Shown in pieces: positions 10,489-21,355 of a stretch of 64,000 nucleotides of DNA. A program made the translations under genes and the position numbers. This DNA is from Gammaproteobacteria bacterium (GTDB taxonomy: Bacteria; Pseudomonadota; Gammaproteobacteria; UBA6429; Thiohalophilaceae): contig WGLP01000014.1 in NCBI GenBank assembly GCA_016125505.1, positions 17,888 through 81,887 on the forward strand, read 5' to 3'. Under the pieces are notes generated by a model, which was given only the letters and a program-made list of their open reading frames with translations, was not told the origin of the DNA and made no database searches. Numbering within the stretch: the stretch's first letter is position 1; every line of letters begins with the position of its first letter.

Positions 10489-11511
10489 TTACTGCACACC
10501 GATCTTGAAATAGGCGACTTCGTCACGCCGGTACCGCTTGTGATCGAATGGCTTACCATTGTAAAACACCTGGACCGCTTCCGCGTTACCCAGCAGGACT
10601 GTAAATGGTGGCACGCCTTCCAGATTAAGGTCGCTGTCTTTTTCCACCAGGCGGTACAACAGACGTTTATTCGTACTATCGGTCACTTCCACCCATGAAT
10701 CGTTTGTCAGATGCAGTTGGAGTTGCCCGGTTTGTCCGGACGCAGTGCCGGTTTGCATCGCAGCAGGTACCGGCGTGGTCGTTACCGGCGCAGCCTGAGT
10801 CGCCGCAGGGGATCCGGTTTGCGCAGGAGGTGTTGTAGCAGTGATTGTTGTTTTTGGCGTGGGTAACTCCTCAATCACCGTTTTACTTTCAGGAACGGGC
10901 ACAACCGGAGCTGGTTGCTCTCCACCTTTGTCAGCCGCAACCGGCGGCGTCGTGGTTACATCAGCAGCGGGGGCGGCAGTATTATCTTGCGGCGGCGGTG
11001 CTGTTGCCTTGGGTGGCACCGGCACCGTCAATTGACTGCGTTTTTGTACAGTGGCCGTGCCACTGAAAAAATCGAACTTGTCGGCGACAAAGTACAAGGC
11101 GCCAACGATAAGCACGACAACGATCAAAATGAACACAGCCTTGAGGAGGAAACCATTCCCCGATTTCTTGGGCGTAATACTGACACTGCTGGGAATCAGA
11201 ACCGAACTGATTTGCTCACCGTGATTGTACGCCTGCACGATCTCATCTTCCGGCAGTTTCAGTAATCGCGCATAAGATCGTAAATAACCGCAAATATACG
11301 CCGGCGAAGGCAAGCGTGAATAATCGTCGTTTTCCAGCGCCTTGATCAATTGCACATCCAGCCGCAGATGGTGAGCAACCTCTTCCTGGCTCAAATGACT
11401 GCTTTCGCGTTGTTCACGCAAACGGCGTCCCGGCAATTCCACCGACGGTGATACTGCGCTTTCAACTTCAGTCTCGTCCTGCACGACGTCCTGTTGATTT
11501 GAATCACTCAT
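10489..11511 (-). CDS. rodZ: Cytoskeleton protein RodZ
   Basis: A membrane protein that links MreB to the cell-elongation machinery. The 340-residue protein has a cytoplasmic Xre-like helix-turn-helix (about 27-95: LREQRESSHLSQEEVAHHLRLDVQLIKALE), one transmembrane helix (about 121-143), a long Pro/Thr/Ala-rich periplasmic linker (about 155-250), and a C-terminal beta domain (LQLHLTNDSWVEVTDSTNKRLLYRLVEKD). It starts just three bases after the pilF stop and belongs to the rlmN-pilF-rodZ-hisS run. Confidence 0.95.
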   Translation of the reverse strand: MSDSNQQDVVQDETEVESAVSPSVELPGRRLREQRESSHLSQEEVAHHLRLDVQLIKALENDDYSRLPSPAYICGYLRSYARLLKLPEDEIVQAYNHGEQISSVLIPSSVSITPKKSGNGFLLKAVFILIVVVLIVGALYFVADKFDFFSGTATVQKRSQLTVPVPPKATAPPPQDNTAAPAADVTTTPPVAADKGGEQPAPVVPVPESKTVIEELPTPKTTITATTPPAQTGSPAATQAAPVTTTPVPAAMQTGTASGQTGQLQLHLTNDSWVEVTDSTNKRLLYRLVEKDSDLNLEGVPPFTVLLGNAEAVQVFYNGKPFDHKRYRRDEVAYFKIGVQ

Positions 11512-11514
11512 GGT

Positions 11515-12273
11515 TTACAACCGGCCTGATTTTTCGAGTTTGCGTAAACGTTTGGCTTCATCGGAATCGGGGAATTTCCCCTTTAACAAGACCTTGTAAC
11601 TCGCGACCGTGTCTTTATGTCCAAGGTCATTTTCGAGCAAAATGCCGACCCACAAACTTTCCGGTGTTTGTTGTGCGATAGCGATATACCGCTTGAAATA
11701 GTCATACGCGAGGGTACTGTTGCCCTTGTCGTAATTCAATTGCGCGAGCTGGATCAGACTCTTGGGCATCTTCGGGTCAATCTGCAAGGCTGACCTGAAG
11801 GATTGCTCCGCCAGTTGTAATTTGCCTTCGCGCAACGCACACAAGCCGACATTTTCGTACGCATTGGCGCGCGCCGGATACAGGGGATTATCGATAATCT
11901 TATGAAAATGTTGATAGGCCTTCTCGTACATGCCGCGTTCGCATAAATAGACGCCATAATTATTCTGAATATTCATGTCGTTTGGCGCCAGGGACATGGC
12001 CTTTTGATAATTGTCGGCCGCCTTGTCATACTCTTTCAGGCGTCGATAAAGTTCTGCCATGTAGTGATAGGCATGGGCATTATCCGGATCGAATTTGATG
12101 GCCTTGTCCAGCTTGTATTTGGCACGTTCGAACTGGCCCTCGTTCATATACCCCAGACCCAGCTCCGCATTCAGTTGCGAAGCACGTTTGGTATCTACCG
12201 GACCAAGATATTCCTGACTGGTACAGGCGCCAAGCAGAAGCACGAATGGCACAATGATCCATAACTTTTTCAT
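11515..12273 (-). CDS. pilF: Type IV pilus biogenesis/stability lipoprotein PilF (PilW)
   Basis: Outer-membrane pilotin for the type IV pilus secretin. The 252-residue protein starts with a lipobox (VLLLGAC, Cys 17) and consists of TPR units such as [43 protein letters not shown] and [22 protein letters not shown]. The frame is open 26 residues further upstream, but the signal peptide fixes the start at 12273. That ATG overlaps the rlmN stop by four bases. No other pilus gene is in this window. Confidence 0.93.
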   Translation of the reverse strand: MKKLWIIVPFVLLLGACTSQEYLGPVDTKRASQLNAELGLGYMNEGQFERAKYKLDKAIKFDPDNAHAYHYMAELYRRLKEYDKAADNYQKAMSLAPNDMNIQNNYGVYLCERGMYEKAYQHFHKIIDNPLYPARANAYENVGLCALREGKLQLAEQSFRSALQIDPKMPKSLIQLAQLNYDKGNSTLAYDYFKRYIAIAQQTPESLWVGILLENDLGHKDTVASYKVLLKGKFPDSDEAKRLRKLEKSGRL

Positions 12274-13373
12274 GATCCAACTCCCGCCTGTTGTTCGCGC
12301 CGTAAACTGCGTTTGGTGCGATCCATCACCTGCCCCGCCAACTGACCACATGCCGCCTCGATATCATTACCGCGCGTCTTGCGGGTAATCGTGGTCAAAC
12401 CGTGCTGGATCAGAATATCGCGGAAGGCATCGATACGCGCCTGAGGTGAACATTTATATGTGGTATTCGGAAACGGATTAAACGGGATCAGATTGACCTT
12501 GGACGGTACATCGCGAAGCAGTTTCACCAGCGCACGCGCGTGGGCATCGCTATCATTAATACCATCCAGCATGACGTATTCGAAGGTAATCCGACGCCGT
12601 GCGTCATCACCCAGATAACGTTTGCATGCCGCCATTAACTCTGCAATCGGGTATTTACGATTGAGCGGCACCAGCTTGTCACGCAAGGCATCGTCCGTGG
12701 CATGCAGCGATACCGCGAGACTGACATCGATGACCTGCTTCAGGCGATCCAGCGCCGGTACCACACCGGAGGTACTCAAGGTCACGCGGCGTTTTGACAG
12801 ACCGTAGGCGTCGTCATCCAGCATCAGCGACATCGCCTTGACCACATTATCGAAATTCAGCAAGGGCTCGCCCATGCCCATCATGACGACATTGGTGATC
12901 TGTCGTTGCTCCCGCGGCAGGCATCCCATGGCCTGATTGGCCACCCATAGCTGGCCAATGATCTCACCCACGCTCAGGTTACGATTGAAACCCTGCTGCG
13001 CAGTCGAACAAAAGCTGCAATCGAGTGCGCAACCGACCTGGGAAGAAACACAGAGTGTCCCGCGTTCGGTTTCTGGAATGAAGACAGTTTCAATGCAGTT
13101 GAGATTATCGAGCTGTAACACCCACTTGATCGTGCCATCATGCGAACGGTGCTCGCTGACTACCCGGGGCGGGCGAACTTCCGCGACAGACTTCAGTTTT
13201 TCCCGCAGACCTTTACCCAGATTGGACATGGCATCGAAATCCGCCACGCCGAATTGATAGATCCATTTCAGGACCTGCGAGGCACGAAAGGCCTTCTCAC
13301 CCATGTCGGCGAAGAAGGCCTGCAATCCAGGCTTGTCCAAATCCAGCAGATTGACCTTGTCGTGCGTCGTCAC
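12270..13373 (-). CDS. rlmN: Dual-specificity 23S rRNA/tRNA methyltransferase RlmN
   Basis: Radical SAM enzyme that methylates C2 of A2503 in 23S rRNA and A37 of some tRNAs. The 367-residue protein has the cluster motif C-x3-C-x2-C in [18 protein letters not shown], the glycine-rich [12 protein letters not shown], and the second catalytic Cys in [13 protein letters not shown]. The stop overlaps the pilF start by four bases, and the gene follows ndk by 21 bases, the typical order. Confidence 0.97.
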   Translation of the reverse strand: MTTHDKVNLLDLDKPGLQAFFADMGEKAFRASQVLKWIYQFGVADFDAMSNLGKGLREKLKSVAEVRPPRVVSEHRSHDGTIKWVLQLDNLNCIETVFIPETERGTLCVSSQVGCALDCSFCSTAQQGFNRNLSVGEIIGQLWVANQAMGCLPREQRQITNVVMMGMGEPLLNFDNVVKAMSLMLDDDAYGLSKRRVTLSTSGVVPALDRLKQVIDVSLAVSLHATDDALRDKLVPLNRKYPIAELMAACKRYLGDDARRRITFEYVMLDGINDSDAHARALVKLLRDVPSKVNLIPFNPFPNTTYKCSPQARIDAFRDILIQHGLTTITRKTRGNDIEAACGQLAGQVMDRTKRSLRREQQAGVGS

Positions 13374-13394
13374 ACTCTATCCTTGCCGCATACC

Positions 13395-13826
13395 TTAGCG
13401 GGTACGCGGGCAGAGTTCCTCGGGTTTAAAGAAAAACGCGATTTCGTTCTTTGCCGTTTCCAGGGCGTCGGAGCCATGCACGGCGTTTTCGGTAATGTCG
13501 TTGGCGAAGTCCGCACGGATGGTCCCGGGGGCGGCATCCTTCGGATTGGTGGCGCCCATGACCTCGCGGTTCTTGGCGACGGCACCCTCACCCTCCAGCA
13601 CCTGGACCATGATCGGGCCGGATGTCATGTAGTCCACCAGTTCGCCATAGAACGGGCGCGCCTTGTGTACGGCATAAAATTCGCCCGCTTGTTCCCGGGT
13701 CAGGTGCATCATTTTTGCTGCCACAACGCGCAAACCGGCTTTTTCGAAGCGGTCGTAGATTTGGCCGATAACATTCTTGGCTACGGCGTCGGGTTTGATG
13801 ATTGAGATAGTGCGTTCTACCGCCAT
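13395..13826 (-). CDS. ndk: Nucleoside diphosphate kinase
   Basis: Transfers the gamma phosphate of ATP to nucleoside diphosphates through a phosphohistidine. At 143 residues it is a standard bacterial Ndk: [18 protein letters not shown] at the N-terminus, [12 protein letters not shown], and the catalytic His in [12 protein letters not shown]. It heads the minus-strand run towards rlmN. The gap upstream contains the terminator of the isc operon at 13864-13885. Confidence 0.97.
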   Translation of the reverse strand: MAVERTISIIKPDAVAKNVIGQIYDRFEKAGLRVVAAKMMHLTREQAGEFYAVHKARPFYGELVDYMTSGPIMVQVLEGEGAVAKNREVMGATNPKDAAPGTIRADFANDITENAVHGSDALETAKNEIAFFFKPEELCPRTR

Positions 13827-13863
13827 GATTCACTCCAAAATTTTCAATCTTAACAATAACATA

Positions 13864-13885
13864 AACCCGCGAGGTCTCGCGGGTT
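13864..13885 (-). terminator. Hairpin terminator downstream of iscX
   Basis: A perfect 10-bp inverted repeat (13864-13873 with 13876-13885, arm AACCCGCGAG) lies 89 bases beyond the iscX stop. On the minus strand it is followed by a T-rich stretch (TTTATGTTATTG). It separates the isc operon from ndk. The tail is not a pure T run, so efficiency is uncertain. Confidence 0.65.
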
Positions 13886-13973
13886 ACCATCACAGTTTAC
13901 TGCCTCAAAATTGCGGGGAATTGTAGCTTTTACAGGCCCTTAGGGGCAATGACCAGACCGGTCTCCGGCGCGC

Positions 13974-14174
13974 TTATTCGCGCTCCTCAATCCAGGCCAT
14001 CTGAATGGCCTCGAGGATTTTCTCGCCACAGTGACTCTGGTCATCGTCGAATTCGTCCAGCTCCATGACCCATTGCATCAGGTCGGTAAAGCGAACATAG
14101 CGGGGATCGACATCCGGATGCGCTTCATCCAGCTGGATGGCAATTTCCAGGGTATCTGTCCATCTGAGGCCCAT
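13974..14174 (-). CDS. iscX: Fe-S assembly protein IscX
   Basis: A 66-residue acidic protein that binds iron and IscS and modulates cluster assembly. The sequence MGLRWTDTLEIAIQLDEAHP, VDPRYVRFTDLMQWV and ESILEAIQMAWIEERE-like end match the IscX/YfhJ family in length and acidic character. It is the last gene of the isc operon, 18 bases after fdx. Confidence 0.95.
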   Translation of the reverse strand: MGLRWTDTLEIAIQLDEAHPDVDPRYVRFTDLMQWVMELDEFDDDQSHCGEKILEAIQMAWIEERE

Positions 14175-14192
14175 GGCCGTTCCTCTCGTGTG

Positions 14193-14531
14193 TTAGTGGT
14201 GTTCGGACACCATATTAATAGTGTATTTCGGGATCTCGATGACCAGGTCTTCATCGCCCACGATGGTCTGACAGGACAGCCGGGAATCCGGCTCCAGCCC
14301 CCAGGCCTTATCCAGCATGTCGTCCTCGTCCTCGGTGGCCTCATTCAGTGAGTCCAGGCCCTCGCGCACGTAGATATGGCACGTGGTACAGGCACACGAC
14401 TTTTCACAGGCGTGCTCAATATCGATCCCATTCTGTAAGGCCGCGTCGCAGATGCTGACCCCGGGTTCGACCTCGAAAACAGCCCCTTCCGGACAATGTT
14501 CTTCGTTGGGTAAAAAAATCAATTTCGGCAT
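14193..14531 (-). CDS. fdx: ISC-system [2Fe-2S] ferredoxin
   Basis: A 112-residue adrenodoxin-type ferredoxin that supplies electrons for cluster assembly on IscU. The cluster ligands are in CEKSCACTTCHIYV and in LSCQTIVG, giving the C-x5-C-x2-C...C pattern. The start MPKLIFLPNEEHCPEGAVFE is typical of the Isc ferredoxin. It lies 11 bases after hscA. Confidence 0.96.
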   Translation of the reverse strand: MPKLIFLPNEEHCPEGAVFEVEPGVSICDAALQNGIDIEHACEKSCACTTCHIYVREGLDSLNEATEDEDDMLDKAWGLEPDSRLSCQTIVGDEDLVIEIPKYTINMVSEHH

Positions 14532-14542
14532 AGCTTCTCAAC

Positions 14543-16423
14543 TCAATCCTGTAACTTAATTTCGTCAACGCGATGCCCGGTCAGGGCACGCTTGATGGTG
14601 CTATCCATGCGACGCGCCGCGAATTCGGTGGTCGCTTCGTTTAAATATTCAATGGCGGACTTGATGGCACGATAGTCATTACCGTCACGCGCTGTACGCA
14701 ATGCCGCCATGGCGGCATCAACTCGCTCACGTTCTTCCGCTTGCAACAGTGACGCATCCACCGCCAGGGCTGCCTGCAAGGCCTCAATCACGCGATCCGC
14801 CTCGACCTGTTGTTCGCGAAGATTACGCGCATCCACATCGTCCTTGGCATAGGCGATGGAGTCGCGCAGCATGGTCTCGATTTCCGAATCCGTCAATCCG
14901 TAGGACGGTTTGATTTGAATGCCACTCTCGACGCCGGTCGTCTCTTCGCGCGCGGTAACAGACAACAAACCGTCCGCATCCACCTGGAAGGTCACCCGTA
15001 TCCGTGCGGCACCCGCCACCATAGGTGGAATACCATGCAGGGCAAAGCGTCCCAATGAACGACAATCTGATACCAGTTCACGCTCGCCTTGCAGCACATG
15101 AATACTCATGGCCGTCTGCCCGTCCTTGTAGGTGGTGAAATCCTGCGCCCTTGCCACCGGGATGGTGGTATTGCGCGGAATGATCTTTTCCACCAACCCG
15201 CCCATGGTTTCCAGGCCCAGCGACAGCGGTATCACATCAAGCAGTAACATCTCGTCATCGGGTTTATTCCCAACCAGCAGATCCGCCTGAATGGCGGCAC
15301 CGATAGCCACCACCTTATCCGGATCGATATCGGTCAAGGGTGTCTGTCCGAAAAACTCACCGATCTTTTCGCGCACGCGGGGCACGCGAGTGGAACCACC
15401 CACCATGACAATCGCCTGCACTTCTTCGGCACCAACCTGGGCGTCGCGAAGCGCGCGTCGGCAGGTTACGACTGTCTTTTGAATCAAAGGGTCGACCAGC
15501 AGATTAAATTGTTCACGGGTAAGCACACCTTGCCAATGCTCGCCATTATCCAGTTCGATATCGAGCGCGGTTTGTTCAGCCTCGGTGAGTGCCTCCTTCG
15601 CCTTGCAGCACTCACGCAGCAATCGCCGCAATTGATGATGACTGGCATCATCGCGGATATTTGCCTGCTGCATCACCCATTGCGCAATCGCATGGTCGAA
15701 ATCATCGCCGCCCAACGCGGTATCACCGCCCGTGGCCATGACTTCGAAGACACCTTTGTGCAAACGCAAAATGGAAATGTCGAAAGTGCCGCCGCCCAGG
15801 TCATAAACGGCAATCACCCCTTCCGCACCTTTGTCCAGCCCGTAAGCAACAGCGGCGGCCGTGGGCTCGTTTAACAAACGTAATACATTAAGCCCTGCAA
15901 GCTTACCGGCATCCTTGGTTGCCTGACGTTGTGCATCATCAAAATACGCGGGCACCGTAATGACCACACCCTGCAATTCACCACCCAGGGTTTGCATGGC
16001 GCGTTCCTTGAGCACGCGCAGGATATCGGCGGAAATTTCAATTGCGCTGAAATCCCCGCCTGCCGTATGAAAGCGCGGTACCGCCGATTCTGTTTGCGCA
16101 AACTCATAGGGCAAACGCGTACCCAGGTGTTTGATATCGGACAGACCACGCCCCATGAAACGCTTTACAGAGACAATCGTGTTCAGGGGATCCTGCGCCG
16201 ACATCGCCTTCGCCTGCTCGCCCACGACCGGCATCTGGCCGGCTTGATAACGCACGACGGACGGTAACAGATGGCGATCTTGTACGTCGGGCAAGGTATC
16301 CGCCACACCGCTGCGTACTGAAGCAATCAGTGAATTGGTGGTGCCCAGGTCGATACCGGCAGCAAGGCGACGTTCGTGGGGTTTGGTCGACTGACCGGGT
16401 TCGCTGATCTGTAACAAAGCCAT
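14543..16423 (-). CDS. hscA: Fe-S protein assembly chaperone HscA (Hsp70 family)
   Basis: Specialised Hsp70 that, with HscB, helps release clusters from IscU by binding its LPPVK motif. The 626-residue protein has the ATPase domain ([50 protein letters not shown]) and a substrate-binding domain ([20 protein letters not shown]). There is no EEVD-like tail, as expected for HscA rather than DnaK. It is placed between hscB and fdx. Confidence 0.97.
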   Translation of the reverse strand: MALLQISEPGQSTKPHERRLAAGIDLGTTNSLIASVRSGVADTLPDVQDRHLLPSVVRYQAGQMPVVGEQAKAMSAQDPLNTIVSVKRFMGRGLSDIKHLGTRLPYEFAQTESAVPRFHTAGGDFSAIEISADILRVLKERAMQTLGGELQGVVITVPAYFDDAQRQATKDAGKLAGLNVLRLLNEPTAAAVAYGLDKGAEGVIAVYDLGGGTFDISILRLHKGVFEVMATGGDTALGGDDFDHAIAQWVMQQANIRDDASHHQLRRLLRECCKAKEALTEAEQTALDIELDNGEHWQGVLTREQFNLLVDPLIQKTVVTCRRALRDAQVGAEEVQAIVMVGGSTRVPRVREKIGEFFGQTPLTDIDPDKVVAIGAAIQADLLVGNKPDDEMLLLDVIPLSLGLETMGGLVEKIIPRNTTIPVARAQDFTTYKDGQTAMSIHVLQGERELVSDCRSLGRFALHGIPPMVAGAARIRVTFQVDADGLLSVTAREETTGVESGIQIKPSYGLTDSEIETMLRDSIAYAKDDVDARNLREQQVEADRVIEALQAALAVDASLLQAEERERVDAAMAALRTARDGNDYRAIKSAIEYLNEATTEFAARRMDSTIKRALTGHRVDEIKLQD

Positions 16424-16439
16424 AGTTCAGTGGGTTTCC

Positions 16440-16979
16440 TTAAAGTACATCCGCCAGTTCAGCTTCCAGATTTTCACTTTCAATCCTGAGTTTGTGCAGA
16501 AACTGTAACTTATGGACAAGCGTCTTGGCTTGCTCCAGATCATCACTGCTCAATACCTTCGCCACCTCCATCTGCATGGCGGTGATGCGTGCATTAATAT
16601 CCATCATCAGGGTATTGAGCCTGCCCAGTGCGTTCGGATCATTTTTGACTTCCGCCAGTGCCTCACGTAGCTCGATCTGTTCCATCAAAAACTCGGCATC
16701 AAAATTCGTGTCTTTCTGATCGTCAAATTGCACACCCTTGAGCTGAAGAAGATAGCGCGCGCGCTGCAAGGGTGATTTCAGGGTCTGAAAGGCCTCATTG
16801 ATATCTGCCGCCCGCTGCACCGCCTCGCGGCGCTCACGTTCTGAGGCATTGGCAAAACGATCAGGGTGGACGACGCGCTGCAATTCACGATAGCGCTCCG
16901 CCAGGGCGGTCACATCGATCTCGTAAGAGACAGGCAGGTCAAAAACGTCAAAGTGATTTCGGGGACTCGCCGCGGCCAT
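16440..16979 (-). CDS. hscB: Fe-S assembly co-chaperone HscB (Hsc20)
   Basis: J-domain protein that delivers IscU to HscA. The 179-residue protein has an N-terminal J domain with the HPD motif (LQRVVHPDRFANASERERR) and a C-terminal three-helix IscU-binding domain (DAEFLMEQIELREALAEV). It lies 17 bases upstream of hscA and 15 downstream of iscA. Confidence 0.96.
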   Translation of the reverse strand: MAAASPRNHFDVFDLPVSYEIDVTALAERYRELQRVVHPDRFANASERERREAVQRAADINEAFQTLKSPLQRARYLLQLKGVQFDDQKDTNFDAEFLMEQIELREALAEVKNDPNALGRLNTLMMDINARITAMQMEVAKVLSSDDLEQAKTLVHKLQFLHKLRIESENLEAELADVL

Positions 16980-16993
16980 GGTTCAAACCGCGG

Positions 16994-17314
16994 TTAGACA
17001 GTAAAGCTTTCACCGCAGCCGCAGGTAGCTTTCTCATTTGGATTCCTGAACTTGAAGCCCTCGTTCAAACCTTCTTTGGTGAAATCCAGTTCGGTACCGT
17101 CCAGATAAACAAGACTCTTCGGATCAACGAAGATCTTCACGCCCTGCGACTCAAAAACCTCATCACCAGAATCTGCTTCATCAGCAAATTCCAGCACGTA
17201 GGCCATACCTGAACAGCCCGTGGTTTTTACACCCAGGCGCAGACCAACACCCTTGCCACGATTGGCAAGAAAATCCTTAACCCGGTTAGCAGCAGTTTCT
17301 GTCAGTGTGATCAT
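16994..17314 (-). CDS. iscA: A-type Fe-S carrier IscA
   Basis: A 106-residue A-type carrier that binds iron or a cluster and passes it to targets, notably [4Fe-4S] proteins. The three conserved cysteines are present: one in [14 protein letters not shown] and two in the C-terminal CGCGESFTV. It follows iscU by 21 bases. Confidence 0.96.
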   Translation of the reverse strand: MITLTETAANRVKDFLANRGKGVGLRLGVKTTGCSGMAYVLEFADEADSGDEVFESQGVKIFVDPKSLVYLDGTELDFTKEGLNEGFKFRNPNEKATCGCGESFTV

Positions 17315-17335
17315 CTTGTCACCTTCCCATCTGAC

Positions 17336-17743
17336 TCAGGCAGTCTTCGCCTTGTCGACTACAGTGTCGTGTTTCTTTTTGTAATCATCAATTGCCGCAC
17401 GAATCGCATCTTCGGCCAGGACCGAACAGTGCACCTTAACAGGCGGCAGTTCCAGCTCTTCCGCAATTTGCGAATTCTTGATCTGGGAGGCTTCATCCAG
17501 CGTTTTGCCCTTCACCCATTCGGTCAACAACGAGCTGGAGGCGATAGCAGAACCACAGCCATAGGTCTTGAACTTGGCGTCTTCGATGACACCCTGCTCA
17601 TTCACCTTGATCTGCAGACGCATCACGTCACCACATGCAGGCGCACCAACCATGCCAGTCCCCACGTCCAGATCATCCTTGTTCATTGACCCGACGTTGC
17701 GCGGATTTTCATAATGGTCGATTACTTTTTCACTGTATGCCAT
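17336..17743 (-). CDS. iscU: Fe-S cluster scaffold IscU
   Basis: Scaffold on which IscS builds [2Fe-2S] and [4Fe-4S] clusters. At 135 residues it keeps the cluster-binding cysteines in GAPACGDVMRLQ, YGCGSAIASSSLLTEW and VHCSVLAEDAI, and the HscA-recognition motif ELPPVK just before the last Cys. The gene sits 46 bases after iscS. Confidence 0.97.
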   Translation of the reverse strand: MAYSEKVIDHYENPRNVGSMNKDDLDVGTGMVGAPACGDVMRLQIKVNEQGVIEDAKFKTYGCGSAIASSSLLTEWVKGKTLDEASQIKNSQIAEELELPPVKVHCSVLAEDAIRAAIDDYKKKHDTVVDKAKTA

Positions 17744-17789
17744 GACGACTCACCTCTTGAGATTCGTTGATTAATTCTCGTTTATGTAG

Positions 17790-19004
17790 TTAATGCGCAG
17801 CCCATTCAATACTGTTGAGATCGATGCCATCTTTATACATCTCCCACAACGGCGACAGCTCGCGCAGTTTCCCGATATTTTTGCCAATCTGGGTAATCGC
17901 GTGATCAATTTCTTCCTCGGTCGTAAACCGACCCAGGCTGAACCGGATAGAACTGTGCGCCAGCTCGTCCGAGCGTCCCAGTGCGCGCAGCACATAGGAA
18001 GGTTCCAGCGAAGCCGATGTGCACGCGGAACCGGACGATACGGCCAAATCTTTCAACGCCATCATCAGAGATTCACCTTCCACAAAATTGAAACTGATGT
18101 TCAAGTTGTGCGGTATGCGTTGTTCCATATCGCCGTTGATATACATCTCTTCGATAGATCCGAGACCTTTGAGCAGTCGATCACGCAGCATGCGAATGCG
18201 TTCGTTGTCCGCAGCCATCTCCTCTTTCGCGAGACGGAATGCCTCGCCCATACCGACAATTTGGTGGGTCGGCAAGGTACCGGAGCGAAAACCGCGTTCA
18301 TGGCCACCGCCATGCATTTGCGGCTCCAGGCGTACGCGCGGTTTACGACAGACATACAGGGCACCGATACCCTTGGGTCCGTAAATTTTGTGCGCGGAGA
18401 ATGACATTAAATCAACTTTTAAATCTTGCAGATCAATGGGCACTTTACCCGCGCTTTGCGCGGCATCCACGTGAAAGATGATGTTGCGTTCACGGGTGAT
18501 CTCGCCGATGGTCTTGATATCCTGAATCACGCCGATTTCATTATTGACATGCATGATAGACACCAGAATCGTGTCGTCACGCAAGGCGGCCTTGAATTTT
18601 TCAAGGTCGATTAGACCGTTCGGCTCGGGATCCAGATAAGTAACTTCATAACCGTCACGCTCCAGGATCCGGCAAGTGTCCAGCACCGCCTTGTGTTCGG
18701 TCTTGCAGGTAATGATGTGCTTGCCTTTCTTCTTATAGAAGTAGGCCGCACCTTTGATGGCCAGGTTGTCCGACTCAGTCGCACCTGACGTAAATACGAT
18801 TTCTTTCGGATCGGCATTCACCAGGGACGCCACATCGGCACGTGCCTGCTCGACCGCCTTTTCGGCGTTCCAGCCAAAGCTGTGGGACCGTGAGGCAGGA
18901 TTACCGAAATTGCCATCCAGGGTCAGACAATCGCAAATCTTTTTCGCCACACGCGGATCAACCGGTGTGGTTGCAGAATAATCAAAATAAATCGGTGTTT
19001 TCAT
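17790..19004 (-). CDS. iscS: Cysteine desulfurase IscS
   Basis: PLP enzyme that takes sulfur from cysteine for Fe-S clusters and thiolated tRNA. The 404-residue protein has the PLP lysine in [17 protein letters not shown], the mobile catalytic-cysteine loop [20 protein letters not shown], and the N-terminal [14 protein letters not shown]. It is the group I type. IscS also donates sulfur to TusA, and a tusA gene is present at 61298. Confidence 0.97.
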   Translation of the reverse strand: MKTPIYFDYSATTPVDPRVAKKICDCLTLDGNFGNPASRSHSFGWNAEKAVEQARADVASLVNADPKEIVFTSGATESDNLAIKGAAYFYKKKGKHIITCKTEHKAVLDTCRILERDGYEVTYLDPEPNGLIDLEKFKAALRDDTILVSIMHVNNEIGVIQDIKTIGEITRERNIIFHVDAAQSAGKVPIDLQDLKVDLMSFSAHKIYGPKGIGALYVCRKPRVRLEPQMHGGGHERGFRSGTLPTHQIVGMGEAFRLAKEEMAADNERIRMLRDRLLKGLGSIEEMYINGDMEQRIPHNLNISFNFVEGESLMMALKDLAVSSGSACTSASLEPSYVLRALGRSDELAHSSIRFSLGRFTTEEEIDHAITQIGKNIGKLRELSPLWEMYKDGIDLNSIEWAAH

Positions 19005-19089
19005 GAATTATAATCTCTTCACTCGTATGTCGGGCACGTGCATCGCCGCCATCCCGGCGTGCTGATTCAACAATCGAACGACAATCCGA

Positions 19090-19578
19090 TCAGGATACCG
19101 CAGCGACTTCGCGCTTAACGCTGTCCAGGCTCACCTTGTTTTGCATGCGTTGCTGGCGTTCGGCAACGTCGCGCACCCCTTGACGTTCCACCAGATTGCC
19201 CAGGCTGATGCCACACAGGAACTGGTAAATCTGCTGACTCAATTCCGCCCAGAGTTCATGTGTCAGGCACTGCTCATCGTCCTGACAGTTGGCCAAACCA
19301 CCACAGCGGGTCGTTTCAACCTTTTCGTCCACTGCCAGGATAACGTCGGCGACCGGGATTTCCATGGGAGAACGGCTTAAACGATAGCCGCCACCGGGAC
19401 CACGGGTACTTTCAACCAGACCCTGACGGCGTAATTTGGCGAACAATTGTTCCAGATAGGACAGGGAGATACACTGACGCTGCGAGATGTCAGCCAGGGT
19501 AATCGGGCCATCTTCGAAGTGGATTGCCAAGTCAAGCATGGCGGTAACGGCATAACGGCCTTTTGTAGTCAGTCTCAT
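19090..19578 (-). CDS. iscR: Fe-S cluster regulator IscR (Rrf2 family)
   Basis: Cluster-sensing repressor of the isc operon. The 162-residue protein has the Rrf2 winged helix ([50 protein letters not shown]). The [2Fe-2S] ligands lie in [20 protein letters not shown], with the exact C-x5-C-x5-C-x2-H spacing of E. coli IscR. It heads the isc operon, behind a promoter that carries a good type 1 IscR site, so autoregulation is expected. Confidence 0.97.
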   Translation of the reverse strand: MRLTTKGRYAVTAMLDLAIHFEDGPITLADISQRQCISLSYLEQLFAKLRRQGLVESTRGPGGGYRLSRSPMEIPVADVILAVDEKVETTRCGGLANCQDDEQCLTHELWAELSQQIYQFLCGISLGNLVERQGVRDVAERQQRMQNKVSLDSVKREVAAVS

Positions 19579-19631
19579 TGCGACACCTCACGTAATTTAG
19601 TAATCTATGAATTACCAATACTTCGGTGCAC

Positions 19632-19663
19632 ATTATACTTACCTGAGCGTTTTAGTCAAGTAT
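19632..19663 (-). promoter_or_regulatory. isc operon promoter with type 1 IscR site
   Basis: On the minus strand TTGACT (-35, 19659-19654) and TATAAT (-10, 19637-19632) are 16 bases apart. A 25-base window at 19663-19639 begins ATACTTGACT and matches the published type 1 IscR consensus (ATASYYGACTRWWW..., 25 bases) at 22 of 25 positions by eye. The operator overlaps the -35 and the spacer, as in E. coli, so holo-IscR should block the promoter. It also touches the cysE stop codon. Confidence 0.75.
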
Positions 19664-20493
19664 TAATTCCCTGTTTTTTCCTCCTGTTTATTCAGCTCCT
19701 CCGCCTCCGGCGTCAACGTGTCTTCCGCCAGATGGCCTTGCTGACTCACGATTTCACACGGTCCCAGATCTGGCAATTTGATTGAATCGACCTCCATCCC
19801 CAGTGCTTTCAACGACTTGCACATATTTTCCATCTGCTGGTCCATCGCATGGACATGGTCCAGTAAGGCATCGATAGCATTGGCCACGGGATCGGGCATG
19901 TCTTTGGTGGTGCCATACGCGTCGAATCCGATTTTTTCGGCAAATGCCGCTCGCCGTGCGTGATGCGGCCCCTGCTCTTCCTTTGCCCGCACCACGCGCC
20001 CTGGGACGCCCACTACGGTGGCCCCTGCCGGCACATCCTTTACGACCACGGCATTGGAGCCCACTCGCGCACCTTCGTTTAAGGTAATCGGCCCAAGCAC
20101 TTTCGCACCGGCACCGATCACGACGTTATTGCCTAGCGTGGGATGACGTTTACCTTTTTCCCAACTGGTACCGCCGAGGGTGACGCCATGGTAGAGGGTG
20201 CAATCATCGCCAATCTCCGCCGTCTCGCCGATCACAACCCCCATGCCATGGTCGATGAAAAACCGCTGGCCGATGGTGGCGCCCGGGTGGATCTCGATAC
20301 CGGTAAACCAACGGGCGATCGCCGAGATCCAACGCGCCAGCCATTTCCAGTTACGACGCCATAATCCATGCGCAAGCCGGTGGAGTATCACAGCGTGAAC
20401 GCCTGGATAGGTGGTCACGACCTCAAAACGCGAGCGCGCCGCCGGGTCGCGTTCGAAAACACAGTCGATGTCTTGTCTTATTCGCTTGAACAT
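19663..20493 (-). CDS. cysE: Serine O-acetyltransferase
   Basis: Makes O-acetylserine, the acceptor of sulfide in cysteine synthesis. The 276-residue protein has the left-handed hexapeptide repeat region (about 60-170: [58 protein letters not shown]). The shorter N-terminal domain is of the EpsC type. The C-terminal tail is unusually long and acidic, with a coiled-coil-like part. It sits between trmJ and iscR, an order seen in other proteobacteria that ties cysteine supply to Fe-S assembly. Confidence 0.94.
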   Translation of the reverse strand: MFKRIRQDIDCVFERDPAARSRFEVVTTYPGVHAVILHRLAHGLWRRNWKWLARWISAIARWFTGIEIHPGATIGQRFFIDHGMGVVIGETAEIGDDCTLYHGVTLGGTSWEKGKRHPTLGNNVVIGAGAKVLGPITLNEGARVGSNAVVVKDVPAGATVVGVPGRVVRAKEEQGPHHARRAAFAEKIGFDAYGTTKDMPDPVANAIDALLDHVHAMDQQMENMCKSLKALGMEVDSIKLPDLGPCEIVSQQGHLAEDTLTPEAEELNKQEEKTGN

Positions 20494-20524
20494 GCTGGCA
20501 CAATATGAGGGATGCTGCGGGTTT

Positions 20525-21262
20525 TCAACGCCTTTTTTGTGCCGCCTCGGCGGCGGACAGGATGCCGCGTAGGATATTTAACTCCATACGATCCAATTCC
20601 GCGCGATTAAACAGGCGGCGTAAACGCCGCATCAATTGACGCGGATTGTCCGGGTCGTAAAAATCAATCGCCATCAGCGCCTGTTCAAAATGCTGGTACA
20701 AGCCTTCGAGTTCCTGTGCATTAATTCGCGGATAATCGTTTTCGATCTTCAGTTTCGCCTTCCCCGCCTGCGCTAAATGCGCGATGTGAACCTCATACGC
20801 CAGGACCTGGGCCGCCGCGGCGATGTTCAATGAGCTGTACTCCGCATTTGCCGGGATATGCACGAGATGATGGCATTTTTCCAGTTCTTCATTGGTCAGG
20901 CCTGAATTTTCACGGCCCAGCACGATGGCCACGCGATGAGACTCGGATTCAGCGACGGCCTTTACCGCACAATCGCGTGCATCCAGCAAGGGCCAGGGGA
21001 TCGTGCGTAAACGGGCGCTGGCGCCTACCACCCACTGACAATCGGCAATCGCCTCATCTAGTGTTGCAACCACCCTCGTCTGCTCGAGAATATCGACTGC
21101 CCCGGAGGCCCGCGCCGTGGCCTTGCCACTGGGAAACTCGGCGATGGGATCGACCAGCACCAGATCCTGCAGGCACATATTCTTCATGGCGCGCGCGACG
21201 CCGCCGATATTGCCGGGGTGAGAGGTATTAACCAGGACTATCCGGATATTTTCGTAAGCCAA
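20525..21262 (-). CDS. trmJ: tRNA (cytidine/uridine-2'-O)-methyltransferase TrmJ
   Basis: SPOUT-family methyltransferase modifying position 32 of tRNAs. With a TTG start at 21262 the protein is 245 residues, close to the E. coli length. It begins [32 protein letters not shown] and carries the SAM-binding knot motifs [17 protein letters not shown] and [12 protein letters not shown]. The TTG is chosen because a ribosome site AGGAAG lies at the right distance. There is no ATG or GTG near the conserved N-terminus, and upstream extension would run into the divergent suhB gene. Confidence 0.92.
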   Translation of the reverse strand: MAYENIRIVLVNTSHPGNIGGVARAMKNMCLQDLVLVDPIAEFPSGKATARASGAVDILEQTRVVATLDEAIADCQWVVGASARLRTIPWPLLDARDCAVKAVAESESHRVAIVLGRENSGLTNEELEKCHHLVHIPANAEYSSLNIAAAAQVLAYEVHIAHLAQAGKAKLKIENDYPRINAQELEGLYQHFEQALMAIDFYDPDNPRQLMRRLRRLFNRAELDRMELNILRGILSAAEAAQKRR

Positions 21263-21355
21263 AGCAGCTTCCTTTCTTTTCCTTTCATGCTGGCGGACTG
21301 TTAGAATACGCGCCGTTTTTTTCGTTCTTTCAAAGTTGGATGGAGTTACCCAGCC

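Noticed and set aside
9184..10698. A 504-codon open frame on the plus strand
   Set aside because: It is antisense to hisS and rodZ, which are certain. The composition (rich in Gln, His, Arg) is that of a mirror frame of GC-biased codons.
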